Assembly: GCA_003640385.1 (NCBI GenBank)
Contig: RCAB01000062.1
Location: forward strand, 1 to 64,000
From: Setaria digitata
Taxonomy: Eukaryota > Nematoda > Chromadorea > Rhabditida > Setariidae
Direction of reading: 5' to 3'
Length of the DNA: 64,000 bases
A program made the position numbers and the translations under genes. This document shows positions 45,408-58,131 of this stretch, one piece after another; position 1 is the stretch's first letter; every line of letters starts with the position of its first letter. The notes under the pieces were generated by a model. The model had not been told where the DNA came from. It ran no database searches and saw only the letters and a list, made by a program, of their open reading frames with translations.

Positions 45408-46734
45408 CTTCAAAGTGGTTTCATAAAATTTCACATCAACGATGTTTATCAACAAGCTCACATCAAGATGACTAACGTTCTTGAACTTAAATTGCATAAG
45501 TTGTTTACACGACTGAAATTTTGCATAAACAAGTGAAGTTATAAGCAATATTTCGATTTTGATTTAAAAAATCTGAAAAACAACTGCCGCCAAGCAAACA
45601 GGCAGAATGCACGTATTACGTACGTAAGGTGTTGCATTGAGAGGGCGCGTATTTTGCTGATAACAGATACACTTTACTGATAAGGAATGCATAATATATA
45701 TTCGAAAAAAATCAATTATACTGATCAAACATGTTTTAAACTGGTATTGTACATTATACTGGCACGTGCCTGTATTGATGCAGTAAGACACGTATCCGAT
45801 ATTGTGGAACACGTACCTCTCAAGTACGTGTACTAGCAGGACTTACTTTGCGTAATACATACCACGTAACAATACATTATTTGTTCATAGAGTAAAGAAG
45901 GAAAGAATGAAGGAAAAGGGAAGGGAAGTTTGCTTACATGGTCAGTTCTAGACCCAAATTATCTTACATTCAAATGGAACTAAGACAAATTGTGATTTAT
46001 ATCAGAAATGATTATTTCTCCTAGAGAAGTTTATATTCGACATCGACAAATTTTATTCCTTTGGAACTAAAGTTTCAAGTATTTATTTGCATTATAATTC
46101 AGTTTCATTTGCTTTCCAATTCGTTTATTTTTCCGGAAATTATCAAAAATAAACAACCAATAAAATTATTTTTTCAAGAAAAGGGAAGGGAAAAGTTTTA
46201 AAGAACATAAATAAATGTTACATATCACTTTTTGGTATTTCGTAACTTTTTAAATTGGGAGAAAAAGCTGAAAAATGAAATTTAGGAAAATGTTCAGTTA
46301 TTTAAATTAGATACTATCAATTTATAATTGATTTTAAATTCTCTTTTTGCTGCTGTTAAATTTCAATCATGAAAATAATTAAAATTTCATATTCAAAATT
46401 CACTGACTTATCCGAACTTCAAAGAAAATTCTTAAAGCTTTGAAAGAAAAACAAAAAAACAAAAAACAAAAAACTCATGCTATTTATCTTAAAATTAAAA
46501 ACTTCTACTACCAATGTAATGCATCTTTCTCCTTTCTTGCACTTGTCTTTTTAAAACAGATTTAAAAAAAAACTTCAAATTCAACTGTTATATTTTAATC
46601 TGCCCGATAGCATGCAATTCTTTTAATCTATCAATTCAATAGCTAAATTATGCTATTTTTCTCTTTTTGTCTTTTATTTTCCTTAAAATTTAAATTTTTT
46701 CTTTGAAACAAAAAACAAAATTCTTGCTTTTTAT

Positions 46735-46930
46735 GTATATATATATNACATATATATAACTTATATATATATATATAAGTTATATATATATATATAACTT
46801 TTTATATATATATATATATATATAAAAAGTTTCAATTATTTTATATTTCAATTATTNCATATATATATATAAAGATATATATATATATATAATAGATATA
46901 TATATATACATATAAAGATATATATATCTT
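46735..46930. repeat. A+T palindromic tract with two N characters
   Basis: Alternating TA runs form several self-complementary blocks, for example ACTTATATATATATATAAGT-like units, with N at 46747 and 46857. The local sequence is probably unreliable. Confidence 0.8.
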
Positions 46931-46952
46931 TATATGAAAAAAAAAATAATTT

Positions 46953-47128
46953 AAATTTACTCAAAATGACTAAATAATTTTTGATTTGTTTGAAAAATTT
47001 TATATATATATCTTTATATGCATATATTTTCCTTTTATTTAATTATTACTGCGTAAATTCTATCATACATATTCTGTTGACAGTTTATTCGAACAATCAA
47101 AAATTATTTAGTCATTTTGAGTAAATTT
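46953..47128. repeat. 33-bp perfect inverted repeat
   Basis: The arm at 46953-46985 (contains CTCAAAATGACTAAATAATT) is the reverse complement of 47096-47128. It flanks about 110 bases adjoining the N-containing A+T tract. Confidence 0.85.
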
Positions 47129-48999
47129 TTCAAATTTCAATTATTTTTTCTTATACGAACAATGCTACCGAAAACAAAACAATTTTACAATTATAATGAA
47201 AGTGGAAAAATTTGAAAAGCAAAATGATATAAATTTGAAAAATTCATTTTAATGTTGCAATTAAAATTGTTTTAATATGCACTTTTCGATGAGAGAGAGA
47301 AAAAAAAAAAAACCTATAAAAAATATTTGGAAGTTGGAAATATTTCATTTATTTCTTTTAGATTTCAGGAAAAAAACAAAACAAAAACTTCAAAAGTGCC
47401 AATTTTTAAATTTTAACAACAAAACAAATAGCTTCTGCATTTTTTTCTTCCACCTCTTCCTATCATTAATACGAAGAGTTTAAACGAAAGCAAATGCTAA
47501 AACTCTTCTTTTCTTATTATTTCCATTCATAATAAATTAGTTATTGCTAATTACAATTGTAATAAAAAAATAAATGAGATAGGAAATGTTTCGAAATGAA
47601 TCAATTTAAGTATATAAGTAAATTTTTAATAATTATTACGAAAATTATTCAAATTTAGCTATTTGTTTTGTTTCTAGTTTTTCTCAAAAATAATGAATAA
47701 TCTTGTTGATATTTAGTTGAAGAATTTCTTATCACTTATTAAGAAATATTTTTCTACTGTTAATTCATTTGAAAAAAAAAACTTTGCAAAAAATCAACAT
47801 TTTAAGGCAAATTCTCCTTATCGACTAATAATGAAATTTCATCCACTCATTTATTAACACCTCTTAAAACGTTTATAATTAGTTGATTGCATCGCTAATT
47901 AACTGATTTATTCACTTCTTCTGAATGTTTTTTGTTTTCGTTATAGAACTGATTAATAGTCATCTGACCAGTGGCCATCTGGCTATATAAGTCATACAGG
48001 ATATAGTAACATTTTTTTTTTTGCTATCAAAAAAGTCTCTTTTCTTATTTCAATTACACCGACCGATTTCCAATATTTATTTCGGTTATTTATTTTATCA
48101 TTTGTTTACTTTTTGCCACAATTTTTAATTCATTTTATTTATTTGCATTTATCTGCTCATTTGTTTACTTGGTTCTTATTTGTTATATTTGTTCACTTTT
48201 TTTGCTCATTTATTTTTGCTTATCCAATTTGTTTGTTTGCTTTTATTTATCATATTTATTCAGTTGTTTATTTGCTCGTTCATTTATTTTTTACAAAGTC
48301 TAAATTGCAAATTATGCATTGAACTCTGATTCTTTTATAAATAATAACTGTAACTTATTTAACAATTCAAGAAAAAAAAAAACTTCGGAGAAAATAGGAA
48401 TGTATATATGTAAATAAATATACATTTGTTTATAGGTGATATACTAATTCTAAAGTTATACAGGAACTCTCCGTCAATTCCCAACATCCCGAATAGCCTC
48501 TCCATTCTTGATTCTATTTTGTTAACCCAATTTATTTGCTGTTTATTTGTTTTTAATTGTCTCATTCACTGCTCTAATTTTCCTCCTTCAAATAATAATC
48601 CTAAATTATTGTTTAAAACAAATATATGCTTTTCTTCACAGTTTTTCAGTAGACATAAGAATGATGCGATTAAAAGCTAATTAATGAATCACTTAATGAG
48701 ACAAACTGAAGAAAAAGATTTCTTTCTCTTTTTTTTTTAATCATTCCTAGAATAGAATAATTGATGGTGTGTTCATCCGCTAAGTAGCAAAATGATAAGG
48801 AGTTACAGTGAGAAATCGTGAGTGACAATCAGATGAATTCAGATGAAAATATAAAAATGTCACTAATAATTTCCGGAAAATCATTAATGACTGTCTGAAA
48901 GGATTGCTACTCACATCATCTACCTAGGTGTTATGCCATCGAGCTATTGAAATGACCAATATATATATCAAGGAATCACTTTCACAAATTGGTCAAGTT

Positions 49000-49240
49000 C
49001 CTCAGAGAAAGCAGGCAAGTAACGAGAAAGTTTCTAAGAGGAAATAGACAAATATAACGAGAAATTGTTCTATGTCTTTAATAGAAATCTATAGAGAGAT
49101 CTCAGGAACAAATCTTACTGAATACTAAGAGAAAAATCCAATTTCTCTCAGAAACAAATGTTGCTAAATGCTCGGATAGAAATCTAAAATCTGTTAGGAA
49201 TAAATGCTTCTACTAGATGCTAATTAATCTAAGTAAATAA
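49000..49240. repeat. Degenerate tandem repeat, about 47-base period
   Basis: Units with variants of CTCAGAAACAAATGTTGCTA: CTCAGGAACAAATCTTACTG, CTCAGAAACAAATGTTGCTA, GTTAGGAATAAATGCTTCTA, preceded by more diverged copies. Confidence 0.6.
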
Positions 49241-49324
49241 TAAATTCAATCTATGTTTCTCGAGATTTGCCTTACGGTTGTATATTTGACGTATAGCCAA
49301 ATTTCACTATCTTTCTTTCCTTTT

Positions 49325-49343
49325 CTCTCTCTCTCTCTCTCTC
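49325..49343. repeat. (CT)n microsatellite
   Basis: About nine CT units. Confidence 0.9.
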
Positions 49344-50899
49344 CTTGAAATATTCCATTAATTAATAAAGTTAAAGTATACTGGAACTTTTAATCATCGG
49401 AAGACTGTACTTTTTAATAATTTAATTACATGACAACATACATCTATTTGCTTCACATTTTATAATATATAAAAGTAATTTATTCGTAATTGCGAGGACT
49501 AATTTAATTTTTCCAGAATACTTCAAACATATATTGTTTATATTTTCATTACTTGCTACAGAATGTTAATTATTAATTAAGCAATTGATTTTCAATACCA
49601 AACATCCCGCAGTGAGAACATTCATTTCAATTTTCAGCGATATGTTTAATTTGAATACCGATATAATATGGATACATACATGTTATGCTATTTTAAATTA
49701 ACCAGCAAATAAATTTCTAATATTAAACATTGCGTTATGAAAAAGATTCATTGCTCACTTCCTAAAAACATAATTAATTCGAATAGGAATAATATTGAAA
49801 TGAGTTGAAATTTGTTTTCATTGTAGTTTATTTCAATTATAAAACCGAACATAGAATTAATTTTAAAAAGATTCCCACATTTATGCAATTTATAAAATTC
49901 ATTCTTAAAATATATCTCTTTTCTTTCTCATTCTTCATCATTTCTCAATTTTGATTATTGTGTTAAAAAAGAATTTAAGAATTGAAGAGAGCACAATTTT
50001 TCCATTTAAATTTCACTACTCACAAACTAATTTTAATCACTTGCCAGATGACGATTATTGATAAAAGATTGATGAATTAAAAAGCGTTTCCTTCCGGATA
50101 TAAGTGAGTAATATAAGTAAACAATTAATTGAATCGATCGCATTGTTTCATCTGAAAATTTAGCAAACAACAAAGTTTGTCGGAAAGAAAGACGAAAAAA
50201 TTCGGCCAAGAAATTTATTAAATTGCATTTCTCTTTGAAATATAAAAATTTATTTTATATAAAATTTGGTCACTGTCCTGCCTCTCAACGTCATAAATGG
50301 TACCTCAGGGCTGCAAAAATTAGTAAGCATAAATTTCAGTTATAATTTTCCATCTGCCTCTCCCTCTCCCCCTCTTCGCCGTTTGATTATTTCTTCGTCG
50401 ACTTTTTCGTCTCTTTTTGAAATTTTTTTTTTTTTCATTTTTTTGCCGAGTTTTATTTTAGCTTCCGGAAAAAAAAAAAAAAAATTAGAAATGAAAGTCA
50501 CATTTAGTGCACAATAGCAAAGGGTACGAGGAGAGTTTCCGGTTGTCGGTCCAAGCCAGCAACCGAAAATTGAAATTCTTTTTTACTTTTCAAATTTCTT
50601 CTTTTCATCCTTTATCGCTAATTTTCCCATAATATTTTCGATTCCTCTTCATTTTCTTCCTTTTTTTTTTTTAATTTTTATGTCACCGCTTGAAACATTT
50701 TAGTGAAATGTATTTTGGAGGAGAAAAAATTTATTTATGCCAAATTTTAGCATGAAAATGGGAAAACATAAAATGATTGAAAAGTGATAGATATGTTTAT
50801 TGGTTTAATGAATGAGAAAAACCCATCTTATTTCCTTAATTAGCACTTTTTTCTCTTTTAGTGAGAAATGTTTCATTTCTCAATTACTTCGCTTTAATG

Positions 50900-51060
50900 A
50901 AAAACTAATATTAACCATTTCTCATTTATCCTTTATTACTACTATAACTTCTTACTTATCTGCTTTAACAAGTAATTTCATTGCTTATTTACCTGTTTTA
51001 ATTAGCAAATCAATATTGCTAGTTTTTATTTACCATCTTTAAAACAAGCTAGCCAGTATC
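50900..51060. repeat. Degenerate tandem repeat, about 36-base period
   Basis: Variants of CTTATTTACCTGTTTTAATTAGCAA recur as CTTATCTGCTTTAACAAGTAA and TTATTTACCATCTTTAAAAC. Confidence 0.5.
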
Positions 51061-52026
51061 ATTTCTTACTCGTTTTTCTACATTCATATTTATATATAGT
51101 CTTTTCTGCTAGCTTAGTTAATAATTCAAAAATGAAAAATATCTTTTTGTTTTGCTAGGAAAATAATTTTCAGAATAACACAAAAGCACATGAGTAAGCA
51201 AAAATTACCTTCAAAATAGGTACTTTTTGAATTTTCCATCCATACTTCTCGTTTATTTTATTATATTTTTCGCCTTTTACTTTTATTTTATCATTGATTT
51301 CATATTCAAAAATGAGATTACATTTTAAATTGTGATATTTCACTAATTTCTTTGTTAATTGACACTAGAAGGAAAAAATATCAACGAATTTATTCATTAG
51401 CAGTTGTTGTATAAAATTTTTAAAATTGTAATTTTATTTCATCTAATTTAGAATTACATTCAAAAAAAAAATGAGAAAAGTTTGACGAAAACATTTTGTT
51501 TACTTCCCACCTATGATAACAAAACTGGATATTTAGTAGCATTTTTCTCTGAGAAATTATTGTTTAACCACAGTTATCATTTTTTTTTTTTTTTATCACT
51601 ATTTAACGTATTAAATGATTTTAAAACATTTATTAGTAAGCGTAAATAAATGACTTGAACCGAATGACGTCAATTTACTGATAATGACGTTATTTTATTG
51701 ATAATGATAAATTGAGGCTGAAATTCTACTGCTCCCCTTGTTGTTACTGTTCCTGTTGCTGTTTTTGCCATCGTTGCTGGACTAAGAAGAAAAAGAAGGA
51801 AAGATGTAAGTGAGCACAAACAAAAATCTATGAAGATAAAATGATAAAAATCATTATCACTTTTGATCACGTGGAAATTTGATCACTTATTGATGTAATC
51901 AAACAGCTGCTTATTCATTTCTTCTTCTTCTTCTTCTCATTCTTATTCTTCTTTTCGTTGCTACCATCCTTATCATTATTATCATTTTTTTTATTGTTAT
52001 CATTGTTGTTCTTATCATTATTATCC

Positions 52027-54059
52027 ATGGAACGACAAGCTGCTTTCTCAAGGATTAGTATTGATAGTGATAAGCAACAACAACTGCTACTGGATTCATT
52101 ATCGAGGACGCAATATATTGTTGAACAATCACAGAAAGCTATCCAGGAGAATTCGAAACTGGTATATATAATTTTAATTAACATTCCATCTGAAAAAAAA
52201 AAAAAAATTGAATTGATTTTAATTTCACTACCTTTGTTATGAATATAATTTCAAATCAAATAAATGTCGGTCATTTTAATTTTCAATTTTACTGTCTATT
52301 TCAATTGTTTTAACAAGCTGCTAATCAAGTCTGAAACCTAACGAAACGATCAATTAATTTCAGTCTTCCTCCTTTGAAGAAGAATTTTACCACCCTTCAC
52401 TAATTTCAATTTTTTAAAGAAGTTGTTAATTATGCGGCATTATGTAAGTCCAACAAAATAATGATGATTAGTCGTTTGAATTTTAAATTTTCTTGTCAAT
52501 TTAAACTCTTTTAAAACAGGTTCTTAATTAAATGATAGGCCTAACAAGATAATCAGAGAGATCCTGGCAACTGTTATTAAACTTATAATACTTTACACTT
52601 GATTAATAATTTGTTAAAATGATACTATTTAATGAAATTATATTCCTCTTCATTGCACAGTTATACAGATAAAGCGCATTGGAAGTATACATTAAAACTT
52701 AATTATTTTAGCTCGATAATTACTATGGTGAAGGTAATCTGGATGGTATCTTATCAATGTATGATAATGATATCGAATTGCTGGAACCTCAGACACCGAC
52801 ATGCCGTGGAATTGATGGTATCATTATTTCAAATTCCTTCTGAAATTAACGAAATCTTCAGTTAGCCCGTTTGTTTGGAACATAATCAGTTGTATTATCC
52901 ACTTCGACAATAGCAACAAATTATGCAACACGCATATAAGAGATGGGAAGAGGAAGTTCAAGCTCAAGAGGTTCAGGCTGAAATGAGGCCAAGGGATATT
53001 GAAGAAGAAAAAAAGCCTAGACACAAACTGATATCATCTACCACCACCTCATAGATCTTAGCAGTTTGGAATTCGATGATTAATGATCCACTGCCTGTGT
53101 GATGAATGCATCTTATTTCATTTTAACTCTTAAAAAAAATTATTCAAATTTACTGTCCATATCAAATTTTTGATCGAAAAATATCAAAACTTCCAAATGT
53201 TAGTGATTTTATCAGTTACATTATTAAACCTTTAATACTTTTAAATTTATTAATAGCAATGATAATTATTAGTAATAATTAATTTTTTTTTTTTTTAAAA
53301 AAAAAAAAACTGTTTTCTGGGAATTTCTGGAAATCGAAACTTTTTCAAGCAGAAAATTAAATAATTACAGCACTTCGACTATACTACGAAACAATGAAAA
53401 AACTACGCTTATTGCCGCAAGAGCGTTGCGTGACGGAATTGCACGCACTTAGTCCGTTTATCGTGCTGGAACGTGGCAAGTATAAAATTCAAAAGAGTAA
53501 AAAGTTATTTACGGAAGGAAGGTGAACCTTAAGAAAAGTTTTTTTTTTTTTTTTTTTTCCACTTAAGTTACATTGCTTTCAAGTTGGCGAATGAAGGGTG
53601 CAGTAGTATTTGAAAGCATTTCGCACTAATATTCCGCAAGTTGTGATGCAAATTCTTACTTCTGAACAAAAATGAAATTGTTCATCTGGAAAAAAAAAAA
53701 AAAAATTAAACTAAATTTAGTAAAGATTAAGATTGTTTGTTTTTTTCTTCCACTTTATCAATTATTTTGCTTTGTTATATCAACTATTTATCTCAAATCA
53801 ATTTATCAGCTTATATCAGAAATTGTTCTCGATCAAATCAGTAATAATTGGTTAATTAGAAAATAAATTTTGAACTATTAATTGTAATAATGTCCATTAA
53901 ATTCACTATGTTAATTATAGCAGTTCATTTTAAATTCAATGAAGGAAGAATTAAAATTTGTGCATAATTAATAGCGGATATTGTTTCAGATACTTCTCGC
54001 TCTGGATTAATAGGACGGACTGGAAAATTATGCAAGAGTGTCGAGTTCTTTCCACATGA
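52027..54059 (+). CDS. SnoaL/DUF4440-like NTF2-fold protein, 4 exons
   Basis: Exons 52027-52161, 52712-52817, 53371-53521 and 53990-54059 join in phase into 153 residues. The N-terminal 45 residues are polar and helical (SDKQQQLLLDSLSRTQYIVE). Then comes an NTF2-fold pattern: LDNYYGEGNLDGILSMYDND, IELLEPQTPTCRGIDALRLY, then ALSPFIVLERGKYKIQKSKK and EGRYFSLWINRTDWKIMQE. The order helix, G-D/N-LD-IL-MYD-D, P-RG-DAL, then -RGKY and GRYF-LW-W-I is what SnoaL/DUF4440 domains show (family knowledge). A coding-like stretch at 52914-53054 lies in intron 2 but breaks phase if included. Such proteins are often small-ligand binders or enzymes; the substrate is unknown. No orthologue name is assigned. 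Confidence 0.75.
52267..52555. repeat. Three diverged tandem copies in intron 1 of the NTF2-fold gene
   Basis: Blocks near 52267-52365, 52400-52475 and 52475-52555 share the order TTTCAATT-TTTT-AA--AAG---TTAAT---(GTC)-AACAA-ATAAT. Copies are diverged but share word order. Confidence 0.5.
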
Positions 54060-54272
54060 GCCTAATTGGTCCTTACAGAAGTAATCCATAATTAAGATTT
54101 TCTTTAATAAGTTTCTTTTTCATATATTACAATGAGAATTCCTGGCAAGTTCAGAAATAAGTTAAGGTAATTCGTTTTTTTTTTTTTTTTTTGTTCTTAA
54201 TAGTAATGAAACTGTGTTGACGGTGTTATGTTCATCTTGAGGAAAAATTTCCTTTTTCCTTCCAGGGTTATA

Positions 54273-54450
54273 TTAAATTTTAATTCATTTAGTTCGTAGT
54301 GTTAATTCGTAATAAATCTTTTTTTTTTTTTTTGCTCTGAAATTGAACTTTAATTGATTTAGTTCATAGTGTTAATTTGTGGTAATGGATGTTGTTTGTG
54401 CATTGAACTTTAATTTTAATTAATTTAGCTTGTAGTATTAATTTGTAATA
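54273..54450. repeat. Degenerate tandem repeat, three units
   Basis: TTTAATTCATTTAGTTCGTA, TTTAATTGATTTAGTTCATA and TTTAATTAATTTAGCTTGTA, each followed by GTGTTAATT(C/T)GT-like sequence, at about 54277, 54350 and 54412. Confidence 0.75.
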
Positions 54451-55419
54451 ATTTCTTCCTTTCTACTCTTTGAATTGCAACAGCATGGTGAAAAAAAAAC
54501 GGAAGAAAACTGAAACTGTCAGACGATATTTCTTTTCTTTATACTTCTAATGTATTAATTTAAATTAATGATCATCTTCTGGAAAATACTGTTTGTAATT
54601 ATATTTTTGGTGTAAAATGAATCCTTCTATGATTTTTAAACTTCATCACTTTTCTATAAATTTATTACAAAGACCTCTCTTTCACAGATCATTTAAACTT
54701 CGATTAAATCTATGCCTGAATTTATTAATTCATTACCTGTATTCTGTCTATGTTATTCGTAAATTTTATAAATGCTCAGTTTGATACGGTGCATTAAACT
54801 CCTATTCCATACATTTTTATTAAAAAATAAATACTTTTTAAATGGTTAAATACTAGTAATTCTTTCTTTTCTTTTTCGTTAAATATTATCAAGTTTGCAG
54901 CTAATATTTCGCCGTATTTCTGAATGTGTTTTTCATTCAAAACATATGACACAATTTCTACCTGTTTTTCTTTTCAAGTCAAAATTCATAAAAAAAATGA
55001 ATACACTTGGACTATCTAGTACGCAAAAAAGCAATCATCACAAAAAGCAACAGAACTATAAAGAATAATATTTTATTCAAGTTCTAATTTCGCTCTTGTT
55101 AAATCCTTTCCACTGCTGACCCAAATATAGAGCAAAATAAACTTCATTTCTGGCCAAGAAAAAGTAGTGAATCAAAAACTAAGAATGTTGAGAAAATTTT
55201 AAACTTCAATTCTACCTCCTATCACTAACACCCTTATCACATATTAATCAACCTAAGTTTATTTAAATTGTCCTTTTACTGCTTTCTTTATTTTCAGTAA
55301 CGTGTCTACTACCTCAATGCTGAAAAACAAAATCTCATGGGGGAAAATGATAGAATATCAGTTATCTGTACTCTTCTGGCTCCGTTTTTAATTTTCTCAA
55401 CTATTCTTCGCAATGCGTT

Positions 55420-56150
55420 ATGTATGGTCGTACGTGTGAGATCAAACACGTGAGCTGGTTATGTTTTAGGCTCGGATATACGTCAACCTTACAAGTGCTA
55501 GAGTGAAATAACGGATGGAACTTTTATTGCGTCAATGCTACGTGTATGTATGAGGAGAGGCACATGTATTAGTAACACTGACGGATACCTATGAATTTAT
55601 ACTTAGTAAATATTCCAACAAACCGTTACAGAGAGCTTATCTACACCTTACCCTAAACACGGGTAGAAACGGGTAGAACAACTGACGTAACCCTTCAGCA
55701 CGGGTAGAAAAAGTGCCCGAATAGACACACGGGCCAACCAGAAACTTAATTAAACAACATAGCACACCACTACACATGTGAGTGAATAACTCTAGCGCTA
55801 CAACACTTGTTAGACTCTCGCCACGAACTATCTAATTGTCGGTGCTGTCAGTGCGTTGGGACGTACGGGGCGTGCGTGTCGTTGACAGGCGTTGTCTTGT
55901 TGACGTGGTGTTTTATTCCACGCGAGGGCATGACGTGCCACTCGTCCGTGGATTCCGTCTCCTTACACCTCACTGAAACTACTAAATGCAAACATTCCGC
56001 GACAACTATTATCTAACACTCTCAAAACCACTCCACTCATCCAGACTATTTCTATTATTTACTCAATTGATTACTTGCTTAAACTCGTTGTGTGTGCCCG
56101 TCTGTCCGTCTGTTTCTACATCTTTGTGTCTGTGTGTGTGTATGCAACAG
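55420..56150. other. Composition anomaly, possible mobile-element remnant or regulatory island
   Basis: This stretch is clearly richer in G+C and CpG than its surroundings. It has ACGT-core words (GTACGTGTG, CACGTGAG, GACGTAAC, GACGTACGGGGCGTG, GACGTGGTG), a short tandem ACGGGTAGAA (three copies at about 55659-55710), and a GT/CT-rich right end. A solo LTR is possible, but I could not identify TG...CA ends, a target-site duplication or coding domains. Confidence 0.35.
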
Positions 56151-58131
56151 TCTAAGTGGGAATTTACCTTGTGAAGGGTGGTTTTTCAAAATAATTTCCA
56201 AGCTTTTGACAGGCTTGGTTCTTAAAATTTACTACGAATAATATGTGAATGGCATGCAGCTTGATTTTATAGACTGAAGTTTTATTGGCTACTAACTAAG
56301 GTCGTGAAGTTGATCCTCTGTTGGCCAGTACATGAGACTGTAAAAGTTGATCCAGTGCTAGTGTACTAGGTTAGAAGTGTCTCATTCACTGCGAAGCGGT
56401 ATTTGAAGTTTATCTTTTCTTATAGTAGTTCATTTCTGATATAAATCACTTCAAATTTTAGTGCAAATGAAGAACCATAAATTACACAGGCACGTTGTTA
56501 AAGACTGTTGATAGAGTGAGTGATCTGAAGTTAGCTGAAGTAGTGAAAGTTTTGCAGTTCTTATTGTCTTTGTCAATACGAATATGGAAAATCAGTTTGA
56601 TTGCTATCGTTGGTAATTTTATGATCTTACTTAATTTGGTTAGTTTTTATTTGAAATTCACAGAAGGTAAGGAGCTATTGTAAATATTTTCTTCTGAAAA
56701 ATTTGTCCGAGAGTCAAATAATTGGTAGGGAAAGAGAAATTATTGTTTCACCGTTGATAATGAGGGCTGATGTGTTTGCATTTTCTTGATTATTTTTTTA
56801 GAAAGGATGAACAAAGGTGAGAGTAAGAAGTACAACTGTACGATGTGTATTGCGGTAGTTTAGTATTGGTTGGTTAGTGATGAAATTTAATTTAATATCA
56901 ATACTTACACTTACTCGTTATCTGTTAAGTGAATTGCTTGGCATCGCCGCTGAATATAAATTGCTGGTAAAATGACATTTATAAATTTGCTTATAAAAAA
57001 TTGCAGTTTGTTTTTCGACCATTTATACCTCTTTAGTTCAAAACCTTAGTTCATGGGTTAGAAAATTCTTTTTCTTATGTAATAATTGATTTCGTAAGGT
57101 TATTTCCACACATTTAGTTTATTTAGTGGTTAGTTCCAGATAATATTTAATCCTTTTTTGGGATGCGTAAGCTCTTCGTTAAGATAATTAAACTCTTTTA
57201 TGCCTGAAATATCCTCCAGAAATCTGTGTTTCACCATTTAATTGTTTGTTTGCAGCTTATTAAATTATAATAATTGTGATAATGAAAATTATTGAATAAA
57301 TGAGCCGTTGAAAAGAAATGAATAAAAATGTATAAGAACTGATAATATACACATATTTCAATTGTTACATCGTGTATCCATTACGAGAAATTCTCTTTCG
57401 ATTCATAAGTTATTATATGGATAATTTCATTCTACATGCTAAAAATATGTTTGGGTCTTTATCATAAGGCGATAAATGGATATTAACAATAATGTATTGT
57501 TACATGTATACTGTTGGTAGTAGTAGTAATAATAACAAGGTAAAAATAGTAATGGAACGAAATAGTTTTACCATTCTCTTATCGTGTTATTAATTGTTGC
57601 TTTTTCTGATTTATTGTTACTGTGGAAAAAGTAATTTCACTGGACATTTTCTTAATTTTTAATATTTTTTAATATGTATAGTCTCATTATTTGTAATGAA
57701 GTAATCTAAGTATATTTTTTGCCATTTGGTTTCACTTTTAGAATAAAGCTTTATGCATTTTAGAAAAATGAATTGCTTTGACTAATTATCATTCACCTAT
57801 GTCTTCATATATCTGTGACATTGAAAATAGGTGGATCCTCTTAGTGAAAATTCATAGGGCGGCTGTATATATGTCTCATATGTGTCCACAAGGTGTTGTA
57901 TTCCTTTAAAGGTATGAAATATCGTTTCTGCTCTTTTTTTTTTCTGGTTATGACATTCGCATCTTTTTTCAGTTTACAGACGTGCTTGCTAATTAATTGC
58001 TGTAATGTTTCTGATGGACGAGGCATGTGATTCGATATGTGGTTTAATTTATTTTTAGCTATTTTCGGAGCTTATGTAATTACAGGAGAACAATTGATTA
58101 GGGGTTTTATTCTCCGAAAATCGGTGCAAAA

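Larger units (their letters stand above)
44376..52026. other. 7.6-kb gene-poor A+T-rich region downstream of the FOXQ2-like gene
   Basis: No supported gene. It contains homopolymers ((T)33 at 45003-45035), a GA microsatellite at 45388-45407, a CT microsatellite at 49325-49343, A+T palindromic tracts with two N characters (46735-46930), an inverted repeat (46953-47128), a cluster of ACGT-core words (45606-45870) and degenerate tandem repeats (48100-48290, 49000-49240, 50900-51060). All open frames there are short and A+T-driven. Confidence 0.55.
54060..58131. other. 4-kb spacer between the NTF2-fold gene and VAP
   Basis: A+T-rich except for 55420-56150. It contains the three-unit repeat at 54273-54450. 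No gene is supported. TAATTACAG ending at 58085 is a likely trans-splice acceptor for VAP. Confidence 0.5.

Noticed and set aside
48100..48290. Repeated TTGTTTAC words resembling forkhead sites downstream of the FOXQ2-like gene
   Set aside because: They lie in a T-rich degenerate repeat where such words are expected by composition.
52914..53054. Glu/Gln-rich coding-like stretch within the NTF2-fold gene
   Set aside because: Including it breaks phase with both neighbouring exons, whereas joining 52817 directly to 53371 gives a continuous family-like protein.
55807..56016. 69-codon Cys/Val-rich open frame in the CpG-rich island
   Set aside because: No domain; its openness follows from the unusual composition of the island.
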